A DNA stretch of 64,000 nt from Cyclina sinensis (lineage: Eukaryota > Mollusca > Bivalvia > Venerida > Veneridae): the NCBI GenBank assembly GCA_012932295.1, contig JAAONU010000001.1, positions 58,501,693-58,565,692 of the forward strand, in the 5' to 3' direction. The notes beneath the pieces were generated by a model, which was given only the letters and a program-made list of their open reading frames with translations, was not told where the DNA came from and searched no databases. Made by a program: the position numbers and the translations under genes. Below are positions 44,530 to 55,779 of this stretch, one piece after another (the stretch's first letter is position 1; each line of letters begins with the position of its first letter).

Positions 44530-44832
44530 TTTATTGGATTGTTGTCGTATCATCTAGATAGGAGGTTGTGTGTATATACCGTTTTGAAGGAGTATGTTCA
44601 GAGAACTCGACCAATTTGGAAATGTAATAAGTTGCTCATTAGCTATATCAAACCTTATAACAATGTCACTAAAAGTACTGTAAGCCGCTGGCTGAAAACA
44701 GTGATGTGCAGATCTGGAATACATACAACAGTTTACACCACATAGTGTGCGGGCAGCTTCAATGTCCAAGGCAGAGCAAATGTCAGTACCTATTTAAAAT
44801 ATTTTGAATACAGCAATTTGGTCAAACACTGG
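44530..44832 (+). pseudogene. Tyrosine recombinase fragment (DIRS/Ngaro/Crypton-type)
   Basis: The frame at 44539 reads YHLDRRLCVYTVLKEYVQRT, then LLISYIKPYNNVTKSTVSRW and LKTVMCRSGIHTTVYT. After a one-base shift it continues HSVRAASMSKAEQM and ILNTAIWSN. This matches the C-terminal half of metazoan transposon tyrosine recombinases, including the H-x-x-R of 'AHSTRAAS'; the catalytic Tyr region is lost. Stops and the frameshift make it a relic. It begins about 560 bp right of the foldback element. Confidence 0.75.
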
Positions 44833-44984
44833 TGAAAAAATCTAATGGATTCTCGAAAGCTGTTCTGAAATGTTAAGGTGTGAATTTTCTTAGATAATTT
44901 TTTCCCATTTTGAAAGTTTTAGCTTTGAAGTCTCATTTAATACCGTAGTAATTCTATTAACGAAACAGAATTTAAAAAATAAAC

Positions 44985-45247
44985 GAGACTTACCTGGAAG
45001 TTGAAGTTTAAGTGTAATTCTATGAGATACAGAATTACAAGGTATTAAATGCCACCGACCCTCCCAAGATTAATTTCAGTTAAAACCTAGAATTTGACAT
45101 ACAGAACAATATCTTATGCAAATTATAAAATGAAAAAAAAATGTTTTAAAGACTGACTGCGCATGCGCGGAGCACTTTCTCATTTAATACCTTATAATTC
45201 TATATCTCATAGAAATACAATTAAACTTCAACTTCCAGGTAAGTCTC
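44985..45247. mobile_element. 263-bp MITE whose ends contain a 5' splice-site consensus
   Basis: GAGACTTACCTGGAAGTTGA at 44985 is mirrored at 45228-45247, and similarity extends about 70 bp inward (TTCTATGAGATA, GGTATTAAATG). Read outward, each end carries CAGGTAAGT. It has no coding content; the centre has GCGCATGCGC. Confidence 0.88.
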
Positions 45248-46343
45248 CTTTAATTTTTAAATTATACAAGAAATGCTGCCAAATATATAACACAAGCTTT
45301 CTTGTTAAATCATAGATGCTCAGACTAGGTAATTTCTCATTAATCCTTATATCAATATATTTTCATACATTTGTACTTTTAACTTAAGGTTGTTCTGCCA
45401 TATTCATTTTTCTCACGCTCGTTATCATATTACAATAATTATATATTGAATGTAAATTAACAAATGTCATTATTATAAAAGGTGACTGATAGGTCCATTG
45501 GGCTGGGTGCAAAATTCTTTGTTAAACAGTACTGTATTTGTATAAATGTTCATTGCATATGTCACTATAATAAACAATTATCTTCTTCTTCTTCTTGTTT
45601 ATATTTTAGCCAAATAATCTTTGACTTTTTGATTAACATTCTCACCTTGCGAAAGTCTGTTGTAATAAAGAAAAATAGACATATAACATCCCATTTATCT
45701 ACTTGTTAAACACGCAGCTGATTTTAAATCAGTTCAGATGAACATTCTTATTCTGTTAAAGCGGCTGACACACAGATAGGTCGGAGATGCATAAAAAGTA
45801 AATGTTTATACATATAAAAACTCTAGTTGTAAATGTGAAGAATATACCTAAACTAAGCTACATTCTCGTTCTTGTTACACGTCATAATATAAACCTTTAA
45901 ATACTTCCATCGATAACAAAATTACCCCGTTAGTCACGGGGTAGATACTTTGTTTATATTGTTAATTTTGACATGTGCCCACTAATAGCTCTCTTAGCTC
46001 GCCACCCTTAATTTTACTGACCAAAAGAGCATGGGTTCGAATGCTGTTGAAATCAAATTCTTTTTGTTTTCATTGTTTTGTGATGTATAGAAGCCTAAAA
46101 TTATGTTGTTTTTTTCCATAGTAAATTTAATTATCTTTAATTCTAAAGAAAAAAAAACATTGTTAAACTAAATTCTGTGAGACAGTCGCTTTAAAAGCGT
46201 TCTTGAATGAGAAACCTCTCACTCAGAACTACATGTACATTCATTCTTTCACTCTTGCTGTTGTTTGTTTAAGTTGCTTCTTGGGAAATATGTCTCTTCC
46301 TTTGTATACAAATTTATGTTCCCTTATTACACCATTTCTAGAT
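45248..46343. other. Intergenic, AT-rich; possible SINE-like relic
   Basis: Around 46020-46050 'gagcatgggttcgaatgctg' resembles a Pol III B box, and 46180-46200 ends 'gacagtcgctttaaaagcg', similar to the 30064 element ends. Too weak to call. A TTC microsatellite is at 45582-45597. Confidence 0.3.
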
Positions 46344-47514
46344 TTAATAACTGTGAGATATTTGTCTTTTTTTCACCTTCCGTGCCATAAATTCAGGATC
46401 AGTTTTTAAATACGGGTATCTTTTCAATACTTCACTTTCAGAGCAGTCAATTAAAATCCATGTAAAAAGTTCACGGAATTCGAGAGCTTTCCTGTTGTAA
46501 TTAGCCGACGACAATCCGTCAATATCTATTCTGTAAGAAGCTTGGCTCAATAGCATTTCTCTGTGAGGATTAGGTGGGTTGGACGAGTCGTCTGAATGAG
46601 GCAGTGCCACATATATCCCTATATGTTCTGGGGATCGCTGCAATGTCATATTAAAAGAAATGAACCGTGAAAATAAGTCATCGTCTTCCCCACCCCAGCC
46701 AAAATAAAGATTTGAAAAACCGTTTATCCGGTTATATTGTTCTGTCGACAGAGCTATAACCCCACCCACATAGCCTTCGTATGGCAGTTTTCCCTTTTCA
46801 AATCCACTACTGTGCGCAACAAGATGGGTGGGTCCCTTGTTACTGCATTTGTACAGGTTGTAATCGTTGATTGGTATCAGGTCCACATCATGTATGATAT
46901 AACATGTATAATTTCCAATACTTCTTGCTGTTTGAAATCCTGCATTTGCTAAAAGTCCTCGATTGAATTGAACCGGAAGTGCCATTTCTACCACGTATAT
47001 ACCATAGTACAACTGTTGACGCTGAAGCATGTTGTGTAGATGATGGACGAGAATATCTAACTGGTTCGCGCGATCTCTGTAAGGAATTATCACAGCAACT
47101 TTTTCGGGCGACTTGCAATGTGTTGGCCTGTACACGCCACCATATTTAACTTTTGAGATGACATTGGCATTTCTGATATCATCGACAGTTAGTGAAGGAG
47201 TAAAGTTGATTCTACCAATTAATTTCTTTGCAGGATTTTTACACAATTTTAGACCATCCCTTTGAGGCCAATTTAGTTTCCATGTCAACGTTTCATTTGT
47301 AGAATTTGTGTGACTTGTGTAATTGTATGCTGGCGTATCTGTCGTTGAGATTTTCGGCGTTCTTACAAGAGCAGTTCCGAACAAAAATCTCAACATTGTC
47401 ACTAATGATAGCGTTTGTGTGGTGTACAATATCCATATAAAACATTGTTAAAAACAAACTCACACTGACAATCAATAAAAATATTACATACAGTTTTGTC
47501 ACAAGCAATTTCAT
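46344..47514 (-). CDS. Beta-1,4-galactosyltransferase family (GT7), N-terminal anchor out of frame
   Basis: The frame 46344-47429 (361 aa) is an intronless GT7 enzyme that transfers Gal or GalNAc from UDP-sugar to GlcNAc-type acceptors in the Golgi. Motifs by residue: YGGVYRPTHC (96-105), VAVIIPYRDR (111-120), FNRGLLANAGF (155-165), the metal-binding DVD in HDVDLIPINDYNLY (180-193), YVGGVIALS (220-228), FGWGGEDDDLFSRF (243-256) and HSDDSSNPPNPHR (278-290). All are intact. A type II signal anchor (LYVIFLLIVSVSLFLTMFYM) exists at 47514-47430 but lies in a frame one base off. Either an indel splits the gene or translation starts at 47429 with a weaker hydrophobic stretch (TLSLVTMLRFLFGTALV). Two N-glycosylation sequons lie in the stem. 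Confidence 0.9.
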
Positions 47515-48590
47515 TTTTTTTTTCTCGTTTTGACTCCTACGCTCACCTTCATGCTTATATTCTAAGAGAATGTTTACAGATCATTAGCTTGAAGTTCGTA
47601 CCTGGCCCTAAAACCACGTGGTATATGATAGCCTATTTATAATAGGGCCATTTTATTTCGATTATTTGTTTTATTTTGTTTACGTTTTAAATAATTAAAA
47701 ACTTCTGGCTTTGACCGCAACAGTCAAGCAATACTAGCGTTTAGCATAGGATTAAACTTATATAGAACGTTGCCGTGTCAATTCTTCAGTCACTTAATAC
47801 GTTACATAAACAGACGGCCCGTTACTGACACTGTACATTGAACATGACGATTAACTTAAGGAAATATACAAACCAGACTAAAACTGTCGTAGTAACAGCA
47901 ACAACAACATTTTACTTGTAATTCGGCATTATAGCCTTTGGCTAACAGAACCTCGAGAAACAGATAGATAAGCACGCTTGCATAGCTAAGACAAATATAG
48001 ACACATTTTCCACACGTTAAACACCAAAGGGACTGTCTTACTTTTTTATGCATTAGCTATTTTTTATTTAAAAAAAACCTTTTACGCACACCCATGATAG
48101 TTTTCTTATTTCTGGTTGAAATAATGCTACTAAATTTGTTTTCATTTTCCCCATGCTAATTTTGGTAGAAATTTTCGTCTTATCTCAGAATATTAAGGGC
48201 AAGTCATTAAAAGTGGTATTCAGATTCGATTAGGTTCTGACTGCAGTAATATTCTGTTGTTCCTATCTATACCTTCGTTCTTCCTAATGTCTAAATATTT
48301 TCAAATTCAAAATTTACGTTGTATTTTAAGATTTTAACTTGTTAATATGATTTAGACATGTTTGTTATAGTGTCTTGTCATTTTTTGCTGTTTTTTTTTT
48401 AAGTCTTGTTCTAAGCGTTTGAAAATAGTTTATATTTAGTATATAGTATTCTACAGATATCCATATCCAAGTTCATATGATACTTTTTATATGCTTAGCT
48501 CTGTTGTTGCATCTCATCGAGTGATTATTGATTAAAAACTTAGTTTGATATCAAATTTAAGTGATATAAACCATTTAGAGCCTTCAGTGC
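47515..48590. other. Intergenic upstream of the galactosyltransferase
   Basis: Should hold its promoter. No TATA, CpG cluster or other feature stands out. Confidence 0.35.
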
Positions 48591-49560
48591 TTGATCCGAA
48601 GAAGATCTGATTACTGTATTCATGGTCCCATTACTATGAAATTAAATACCATGGTACACAAAATATTCTACAGTTCCCAGCTCTACACCATTAATAGACC
48701 ATTTGATATTAGTGTCTTGACTATTTTTACTAAAATCACAGATTTTTTTTTATTTGTATTAATTCTCAAACCGTATTTCTGTGAATACACAGAATAAATG
48801 ATATAATAAACTAAATTAACTAAAATATGATAAACTATCAAGCTGTGATTGCAGTGTTTATCAGTAGTAAAAATAGCTTGTAAATTTAAAGTTGATGTCA
48901 ATGCATGCAAATTAAGATGCCAGTGACGTCATTTCAGGAAGTGAATAAAAATATAAGTGAGGGTGGTTCCCCATGTTTTAAGCCATTTTAACTTCAAAAG
49001 AAATCTGAGCCATTTGAAAGTAACTTAACAAATGCAGAAACTTTTACATGCATATTTTTCAATATTTCCAAGATTTTTCTGTTAATGCCAATATCATTTA
49101 ATTTATACCACAGCGCATCTCGTATTACTGTATCAACCTATGAAGGCACAAAAATGTTAGTTATTATTTTCTAAGAAATTTTGAATGCTAACATGTACGA
49201 GTAGAATCCGTGCTACTACGTTTACTTCGAAAATTAGATTGCCTTAGCTGTTAATTTTAGTTCTTCTTCACACCACTTATTTAGTCGGTCTCTTAAATAT
49301 TAGAATTGCAGCTTTGTAATCTGTCGGGTCAGATTTGTCTCCCTTTTTATGTATTGGAACTATTATTGATTCAGTCCAACTACTTGGATATTTACCAGTT
49401 TTATATATTCTATCATAGATTTTTAAAAGGCGGATTAAAACTTTTCGCATCTTTTAAAAATTCAGTTATAATTTTATCGAAACCACCTCGGGCCTTATTT
49501 GAACATAAAGAAAAAAGTGTATCAGTTATCTATTTTTCATCAAAATGTCTCTCCAAAATC
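48591..49560 (-). mobile_element. Decayed LINE reverse transcriptase fragment
   Basis: Minus-strand codons in several frames give KARGGFDKIITEFLKDAK, RIYKTGKYPSSWTESIIVPI, HKKGDKSDPTDYKAA and NKWCEEELKLT, then QKYGLRINTNKKKSVILV. This is the order of the N-terminal and palm RT motifs of LINEs. Heavily frameshifted. Confidence 0.75.
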
Positions 49561-49977
49561 TTTATATAAATTCATATAAACAGTCAAAAAATCAAACTGA
49601 AATAAATTAGAGTTTACACTTCTCTACACTGCAGAACCCTCAGGCAAAATACAGCAAACACAAATGTATAAAAGCTTGCTAACATTGTCTTGTTTAGATT
49701 TCAGAGTAAACCACAATCTACCATTCGAATTTATTTCAACCAGTTTAATATTGTTACATAATCCAAAAAAATCACCGAAATGCCCCCACTACAACGGTTC
49801 GCTTTTCGGTTGGATTTGGGTCTTGGGCACGAAAAGTACGAGAATCCCGGAATATTTTTGTTAATATCACGTGAATGCCAGGTTTCTATTGAAATCACTA
49901 CGTCATGCATGTAAATGATGTTTAGATCGATTACCGTGTGTTGTCCCTGTTATTTGCTCGATACCCTAGGCCGAATG

Positions 49978-50027
49978 CGTTTCATTGGATGATGCTGTAC
50001 ATAGTCGTAGCATCATCCAATGAAACG
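49978..50027. repeat. Perfect 19-bp inverted repeat
   Basis: CGTTTCATTGGATGATGCT and its exact inverse AGCATCATCCAATGAAACG are separated by 12 bp. It includes CCAAT boxes on both arms. CACGTGA follows at about 50045. Confidence 0.85.
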
Positions 50028-50546
50028 TCGTGCAATGTACAGTGTCACGTGACCGTTTTGGCATTATCAAAGCATAAAGTTTAGGATTTTAGTGTTTGCT
50101 AGATACAGAGGGCAATCGATATAGTTATATCAGTGAGTGACAGATATTAAGGTTATTTAATGAATGTACGCAATTTGTTCCCCTTTCTCTTCAAAGATCA
50201 AGTTTACACGTGAAAAAACACCGTTATGAGATCTCGATCGACTAAACGAAAGTAGAACGATCAGTCAAGGTTTTGAGTAATGTTCTGAAAGTGTGATTTA
50301 TAGATGAAAAAGGAGGTCTTTAGGTAGAGGGATTCAGTATCTAAAAGACGACAATACGGTTTCAGCTTTTGATTAATACGTAGAAGAAATACAACATGTT
50401 GATTACAGTTTGGTGAAAATGACAAATCTCGAGTTCTCCCCCTTGTTAATCATACTACTTGATAGGCCGGGTTCATGCTCTGTTTTTTTTTAGGTCATAA
50501 TCAATCATAAAACACCACATCCACACTGTGCTTGCCCCCTTTGGCA

Positions 50547-51054
50547 TTAAAGGGATACACAGGCAAATGAATGCCCCCCCCCCCCAAAAAAAAAAAAGAA
50601 AAAAAAAAAGAAAAAACTGATATTATTTGCTAAAATCACGTTCAGTATGAAGAACTTTAAATTCCCAGTATGTTTGTAGTGAAATGCTGGCTTGAACGTA
50701 AATATTTGAACGTTCTTTAACAAAAAGTAAAACGTGAACGAAATCACCGAGTTATTTTCAAATAGGTAACGTGACAAAAACAACCAATTGTCGTTTCTCT
50801 TCAGGTGTTTTTTGCCGTTGATAGGTGACAGGTTCTTCAACCGTCCAATCATTCACTGCGAAATTTAGCTCGAAATCTAAATTTTCTATCTAGACCCACG
50901 TGGGTCAAGTTAGGAAACCACCCGGTTTTTCATTTAAAAGATGAAATCTTTGTTACTGGGACAGATCATTGTATTTATTTCGATCACATTTATAGTATAT
51001 TCATAGAAGGAATGAGAAAGAAAGCATAACACTTTTGCCTGTATATCCCTTAAA
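50547..51054. mobile_element. TIR element beginning TTAAAGGGATACACAGG
   Basis: TTAAAGGGATACACAGGCAA at 50547 is mirrored at about 51035-51054 (TTGCCTGTATATCCCTTAAA). A C13/A-rich tract lies just inside the left end. It also contains the palindrome gacccacgtgggtc. Non-coding. Confidence 0.78.
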
Positions 51055-51429
51055 GTATTGCAATGACAATAAGGTGACATAGGTTGGATTTTATAGAGTA
51101 TTAAAATATCATCTTAGCTAAAAACTGCACATTGATAATTGGATAATACATGATAACTTTGTTAAGATTAACAGAGTATATTTTAACTGTTTTTACAATT
51201 TTTCTGTGTGGTAGTTTGACTTCATTCTCTTGGTTACATGTAGATGAACGTTCAATACATTCAATCACAAAATTACAACACAAAAAGAAAAGTGCTGAAA
51301 AACATGACTGTATTAAGCGGACATGAAACTAAAGGATCAAACAAATTGCCTTCAAGTGTGGCCTTGACTATTAACTGTTATGGCTTGGCTTTACCTTTTG
51401 CACATCCTCTTTATGAGTTTTACATTTGA

Positions 51430-51710
51430 CCAAAGTTTCAAGATAAAAAGGAAACAAAATTGAAGGCTGAAACAAATGACCTTCAAGTGTGACCTTGACC
51501 TTGAACTGACGTGGCTGGATTTTAAGCGTTCTGCACATTATCTCAATGAGTTAAAACTTTGACTCAAGTTTCAAGAAAATCAGTTCAAGGGTGTAGGAGA
51601 TATGGAGCGGAAACGAAAATATAACGGACAGACAGACGGACGGGCGAAGTCCATTCCTATAACCCTCTTCCCTTTTCACCTTTAGTGAAGGGCAAGTTAT
51701 GGTGCATTTT
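51430..51710. repeat. Bivalve-type interspersed repeat fragment
   Basis: Contains 'accttcaagtgtgaccttga', 'agtttcaagaaaatcagttc' and 'gacagacagacggacggg', ending 'agtgaagggcaagtt'. Related sequence is at 60180-60540. Confidence 0.6.
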
Positions 51711-52427
51711 AAAAGGTGCATAACCTAAAACCAACTGATGGTATATTCCTTGTGTATTTTATTTGCTCCTATAGAATAAACAAGAATTAACTTTTTAAAA
51801 AGGTTGATTGTAAGAATTATTTATTTATTAGTCAAAGATTGCATTAAAAAGGTACAATCGACAGGTGAATTCATGAAAACAAAGTCGGGCATTGTACTGT
51901 CATTACTTACATCATCACGTGCTGTGCTTCATTACCTCTATATTTATACATGTGTATAATGTGAATTAAAATTTATTATATATTCCGTATATGACGTCAT
52001 TTTTATAGTTTTTATCAATGTAAATGGCTTGCAATTGATTTGCTAATATGCCAATAAGCTTGAAAATTGTGTAATTCTTCTATAGATATAGCAAAAGAAA
52101 TTATAGCTGAACTATTTCTTTCAACTGTGAATGCACGGTCTCAATAGAAAATGTTTAACGACAGAAATAATGAAAAGTAATGTATGCTAAATAATTAAAT
52201 TTCAATAAATTTTGTTTGCAAAAGCCTTATATTTAATTTTCTTTAACGTCTGTATTTAAATGTATATATACATTTAATTATTTAGAATGTTTACTTTTTG
52301 TTACAATAACCTATACGTGTAAAGGTCTATACAATGCCTTTTTGTCAACCAAGAAATAAAAGGCTAATAATAGGGAAACAATTTTATTTTAAGCTTCTTC
52401 GTAATACGTTAAGAATTATTAAGACAG
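51711..52427. other. Intergenic, nothing recognised
   Basis: AT-rich with no supported feature. Confidence 0.3.
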
Positions 52428-52497
52428 TACAACAAGACAAAACAAGACAAGACAACAAGACAAGACAAGACAGTACAACAAGACAAGACAAGACAAA
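52428..52497. repeat. (AGACA)n simple repeat
   Basis: Tandem AAGAC/ACAAG pentamers with interruptions 'agtacaac', A-rich and T-free over about 60 bp. Confidence 0.85.
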
Positions 52498-52652
52498 TTT
52501 ATTTCAATCATTAAGGCTTACAAGTCTAAGATGACACCACAAATACACAGTACAAGACGTTCGACGAACAGTGGCACATATCATGACAGACTGAAATTTA
52601 AACAATATAATTAATAAAATATCTAGCACATAGTGTCATTAAATAGAGGATA

Positions 52653-52804
52653 TTTGTTTGTTTTTGTGGAAGATGAGAATTTATTTCATCGCGTGAACAC
52701 CATATGTTGATATTTTCACTCGTGGCTGCGCCACTCGTGAAAATATCACATATGGTGTTCACGCGATGAAATAAATTCCCATCTTCCACTAAAAAACAAA
52801 CAAA
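52653..52804. mobile_element. 152-bp near-perfect palindrome (foldback MITE)
   Basis: TTTGTTTGTTTTTGTGGAAG at 52653 is the inverse of the end at 52804, and complementarity runs to the centre (TCACTCGTGGCTGCGCCACT). It includes CATCGCGTGAACACCATATG and its inverse. Arms are about 73 bp. Confidence 0.9.
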
Positions 52805-53243
52805 TTTTCTTTTTATTTTATGCCAACACGTCAAAAATGGGTTTTTTATGACATTTTTAATCAGGGCCTTCAATAAATTCCCCATGGTGAGCCCCAAATC
52901 AGTTAATGCGTACTTTGGTTACTGCGCACAAAAAAAGTGCAGACAATCTCTAATACATATGATAACTTTACTTCTGCTGAAATAAACTGAATACACTTTC
53001 ATCAAATAACATTTATTTTTGTCTACACAGTTTATCAATATTTATTGAATTTTTGCCATACATACTTTAATTATAAAAGCGGATTAATACTCAATATTCA
53101 ATATTCAATTAATTGAATTGAAAGTCGACCATATTGGATATTGTCCATGTGAGTTATGTAAACAAATAATTCATGGCGAATTTCATCATTGTTCACAACT
53201 AGGAATTCAATATTATAACTGGATTCAACAAGGTAAATAACTT

Positions 53244-53497
53244 TCACTCGCTGTCACTGTCTGAAATACAGCGGATTCTCTTGTATTTACGTGGTGGGGA
53301 AATTCCTGAAGTTTCATCAAGCAGGCCAGCTTTTGGACTGGAATTTATGACCTGTTGAGATAGTTGCTGGGTTGCAGTTTTAGAGGAATTGAAATTGAAA
53401 GTAACATTTCCATGAAAGTGACTGTTCATGAAAAATCCTCTTGGTGCAGGACCAGATTCACTATTTCCTGCAATCATTGGAGCAGTGTGGTTCTTGG
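53244..53497 (-). CDS. Putative terminal exon of an unidentified gene
   Basis: A good acceptor (CTACTTTTTACCTGATTCAG) precedes 254 nt that read in phase 1 to a stop. The peptide contains FMNSHFHGNVTFNFNSSKTA, then PPRKYKRIRCISDSDSE. The basic stretch followed by an acidic serine tail looks like a nuclear C-terminus, but the family is not recognised and no upstream exon was found. It could be a transposon-derived relic. Confidence 0.4.
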
Positions 53498-54049
53498 CTG
53501 AATCAGGTAAAAAGTAGTTCGGGCACAAACAGTGTATTATCAAAATGGTAATTTCACTGATTCAAAACAGTGTATTATCACTTTTATCTCACTGATATTT
53601 CCCTATATTTCATTGGTAGGCATAAAATAAAGTGTAGTTTAAGCACATGTATAATAGATATCACAAAACGAATAAATATCATTTCTGCCGTAGACTTCAT
53701 TAACGTAACATAAAAATCCTCTGGCACATAACAGCGACCATCCTGTCAAACATAGTGAGGCTCTATTCTTTTCGATTTTATAAAGCAAAATTTAACTCAA
53801 TATAAATAATTTTTTAATTTGGTGCATTATTTACGACAGACGGTATGTTTTGAGTAGTACATATAACATTTACAATTTGTTCCGCTTATGTACAGATACA
53901 ATGTGTGTGTAAGACATGCAAAACCGATCAATTTAAAGGCTATCGTACTAAATGGTTATTACACATGCCCGATCCTGGAATGGGGAAGAATCGTTATGTT
54001 TATTTTCCGTTATATTCGGTGCTATTTCTAATCTAAAAGTAGCCCGACG

Positions 54050-54185
54050 GATCCCATTGGTTTAACTAGACAAACCAAAAATTAATCACTCCGCCAAGGA
54101 GAATTCCATTGGATAACTAGACGAACGAAAATTTAAATCACTCTGCCATGAAGAATTTCATTGGTTAAAATGGACAAACCAATAG
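54050..54185. repeat. Three degenerate ~55-bp repeats with CCAAT boxes
   Basis: CCCATTGGTTTAACTAGACA, then CCATTGGATAACTAGACG, then CATTGGTTAAAATGGACA. Each is followed by 'aatcactc.gcca.ga' except the last. They give four CCAAT/ATTGG motifs within 130 bp. They might be promoter elements for the minus strand, but no gene start is placed. Confidence 0.6.
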
Positions 54186-54659
54186 AAAACAATGTGAAAC
54201 TTCCGGACTCAACTTTTGCGAAGTACGAATGAAAATGATGTATTATTATATTCAAAAATACCTTTTATCGGCGTTTTAACTGAAGAAAATCCCCTACTTT
54301 ATTCTGTTTAGTGAACAAACTAAAAATAAAGCACTGATGTTAGCTCATTAACACTGACCTGAATTATGCTCGTTGAAAACAAGACTGATATTGGCTGATA
54401 AGCCTGATAAGCCTATACGTGGTTTAACTATTACAGGATAATTGTAGCCAGTAACGTTCTATTCATTCATACATTGCACATAAAAAAGATAACAGGAGAA
54501 CCAACAAAGAGCAGGGCCAGAAAAATGCAGTAGTTAATCATCTATTTATCTTATAATGATTTGGAAACGACTTCTGGCAACATTAATCCAGTTCGGAAAG
54601 AGTATTCGTTTCAGCAATTATCAGACTGGGAGTCCTGTCCCTTGATAACTTACAAGGAA

Positions 54660-55345
54660 ATATAGCAGTAAAAATGAACAAAGCAGAACAGACAGACTTA
54701 AGCAATACAATACAGAAGAATAAAAAAAACTGCAGTAGAACATAGCACAGCTGAACAAAATAGGCCTGAGCTGAACATAGCAGACTAAACAGACTGCAGT
54801 AGAACATAGCGTAGATGACAAAATAGGCCTCAGCTGAACATAGCAGACTAAACAGACTGCAGTAGAACATAGCAGAGCTGAACAAAATAGGCCTCAGCTG
54901 AACATAGCAGACTAAACAGACTGCAGTAGAACATAGCGGAGCTGAACAAAATAGGCCTCAGCTGAACATCGCAGACTAAACAGACTGCAGTAGAACATAG
55001 CGGAGCTGAACAAAATAGGCCTCAGCTGAACATAGCAGACTACACAGACTGCAGTAGAACACTGCAGCGCAGAACAATAAAAATGCAGCAGAACAGGGCA
55101 GAGCAGACCAAAATAGACTGCAGCAGAATAGAACAGAGCAAAGCAGAACAAAAGACCAAAGCAGATAACAGCAGAAGAGGACAAAATGCTTCTTAGCAGA
55201 ACAGACCACAGAGTAAAAAATACACATAAACAAAAAAAAGCAGACCACAAGAAAACAGGGGGAGCAGAACAAAACATAGCAGAGCAGAAGATAACAGGTT
55301 GTACCGCATCAAGGCAGAGCAGGACAAATCTTACCACAGCAATTC
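54660..55345. repeat. T-poor CAGA-rich region with 64-bp tandem units
   Basis: ACTGCAGTAGAACATAGC recurs at about 54729, 54793, 54856, 54920, 54984 and 55048, i.e. every 63-64 bp. After 55060 it degenerates into AGCAGAACA-type simple sequence. Minus-strand frames (SLLCSAEAYF...) are translations of the repeat. Confidence 0.9.
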
Positions 55346-55779
55346 AACACATACTACCTAGTATAGTACATAGTATGTAGGAAGTCAGTAAACATCGTAG
55401 GTTGACAGAGCAGATTGAAACAGACCTTATTAAACTAGAGCGGAGCTGAACTAATACAGACTTTAGCAAACCAGTTATGATATTACAGACCATCAGCCAC
55501 TTGAATTTATTTATTTAATGCTTCCCTTCAACTTTATCTTCCACTTTTATCACTAAGTTTTCTCTCTTAATATTGTATTACCTTGTGCATTTGAAACTTT
55601 CTGCGAAATATTTAAACATTAATATAGAGGAATTTCATTCATAGAAATTTAGGTCGAGAAGACAAGAACCACTTCTCTGTTGCTGTTGCGGCTGGCTGTT
55701 TATGACTATGAAGCAATTTATCTGAAATGCTGCAGGAATGCTTTTTGTAAGAAATAAAAGAAAAGGTTACTTATCTTTC

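Noticed and set aside
46010..46060. tRNA-like B box (gggttcgaatgc) with weak A box; similar words near 28990, 29840 and 30330
   Set aside because: No cloverleaf can be drawn and no SINE body was confirmed; possibly very old SINE relics.
54583..55337. Hydrophobic cysteine-rich minus-strand frames (SLLCSAEAYF repeats)
   Set aside because: They are products of the 64-bp repeat read in two different frames; there is no promoter or splice evidence.
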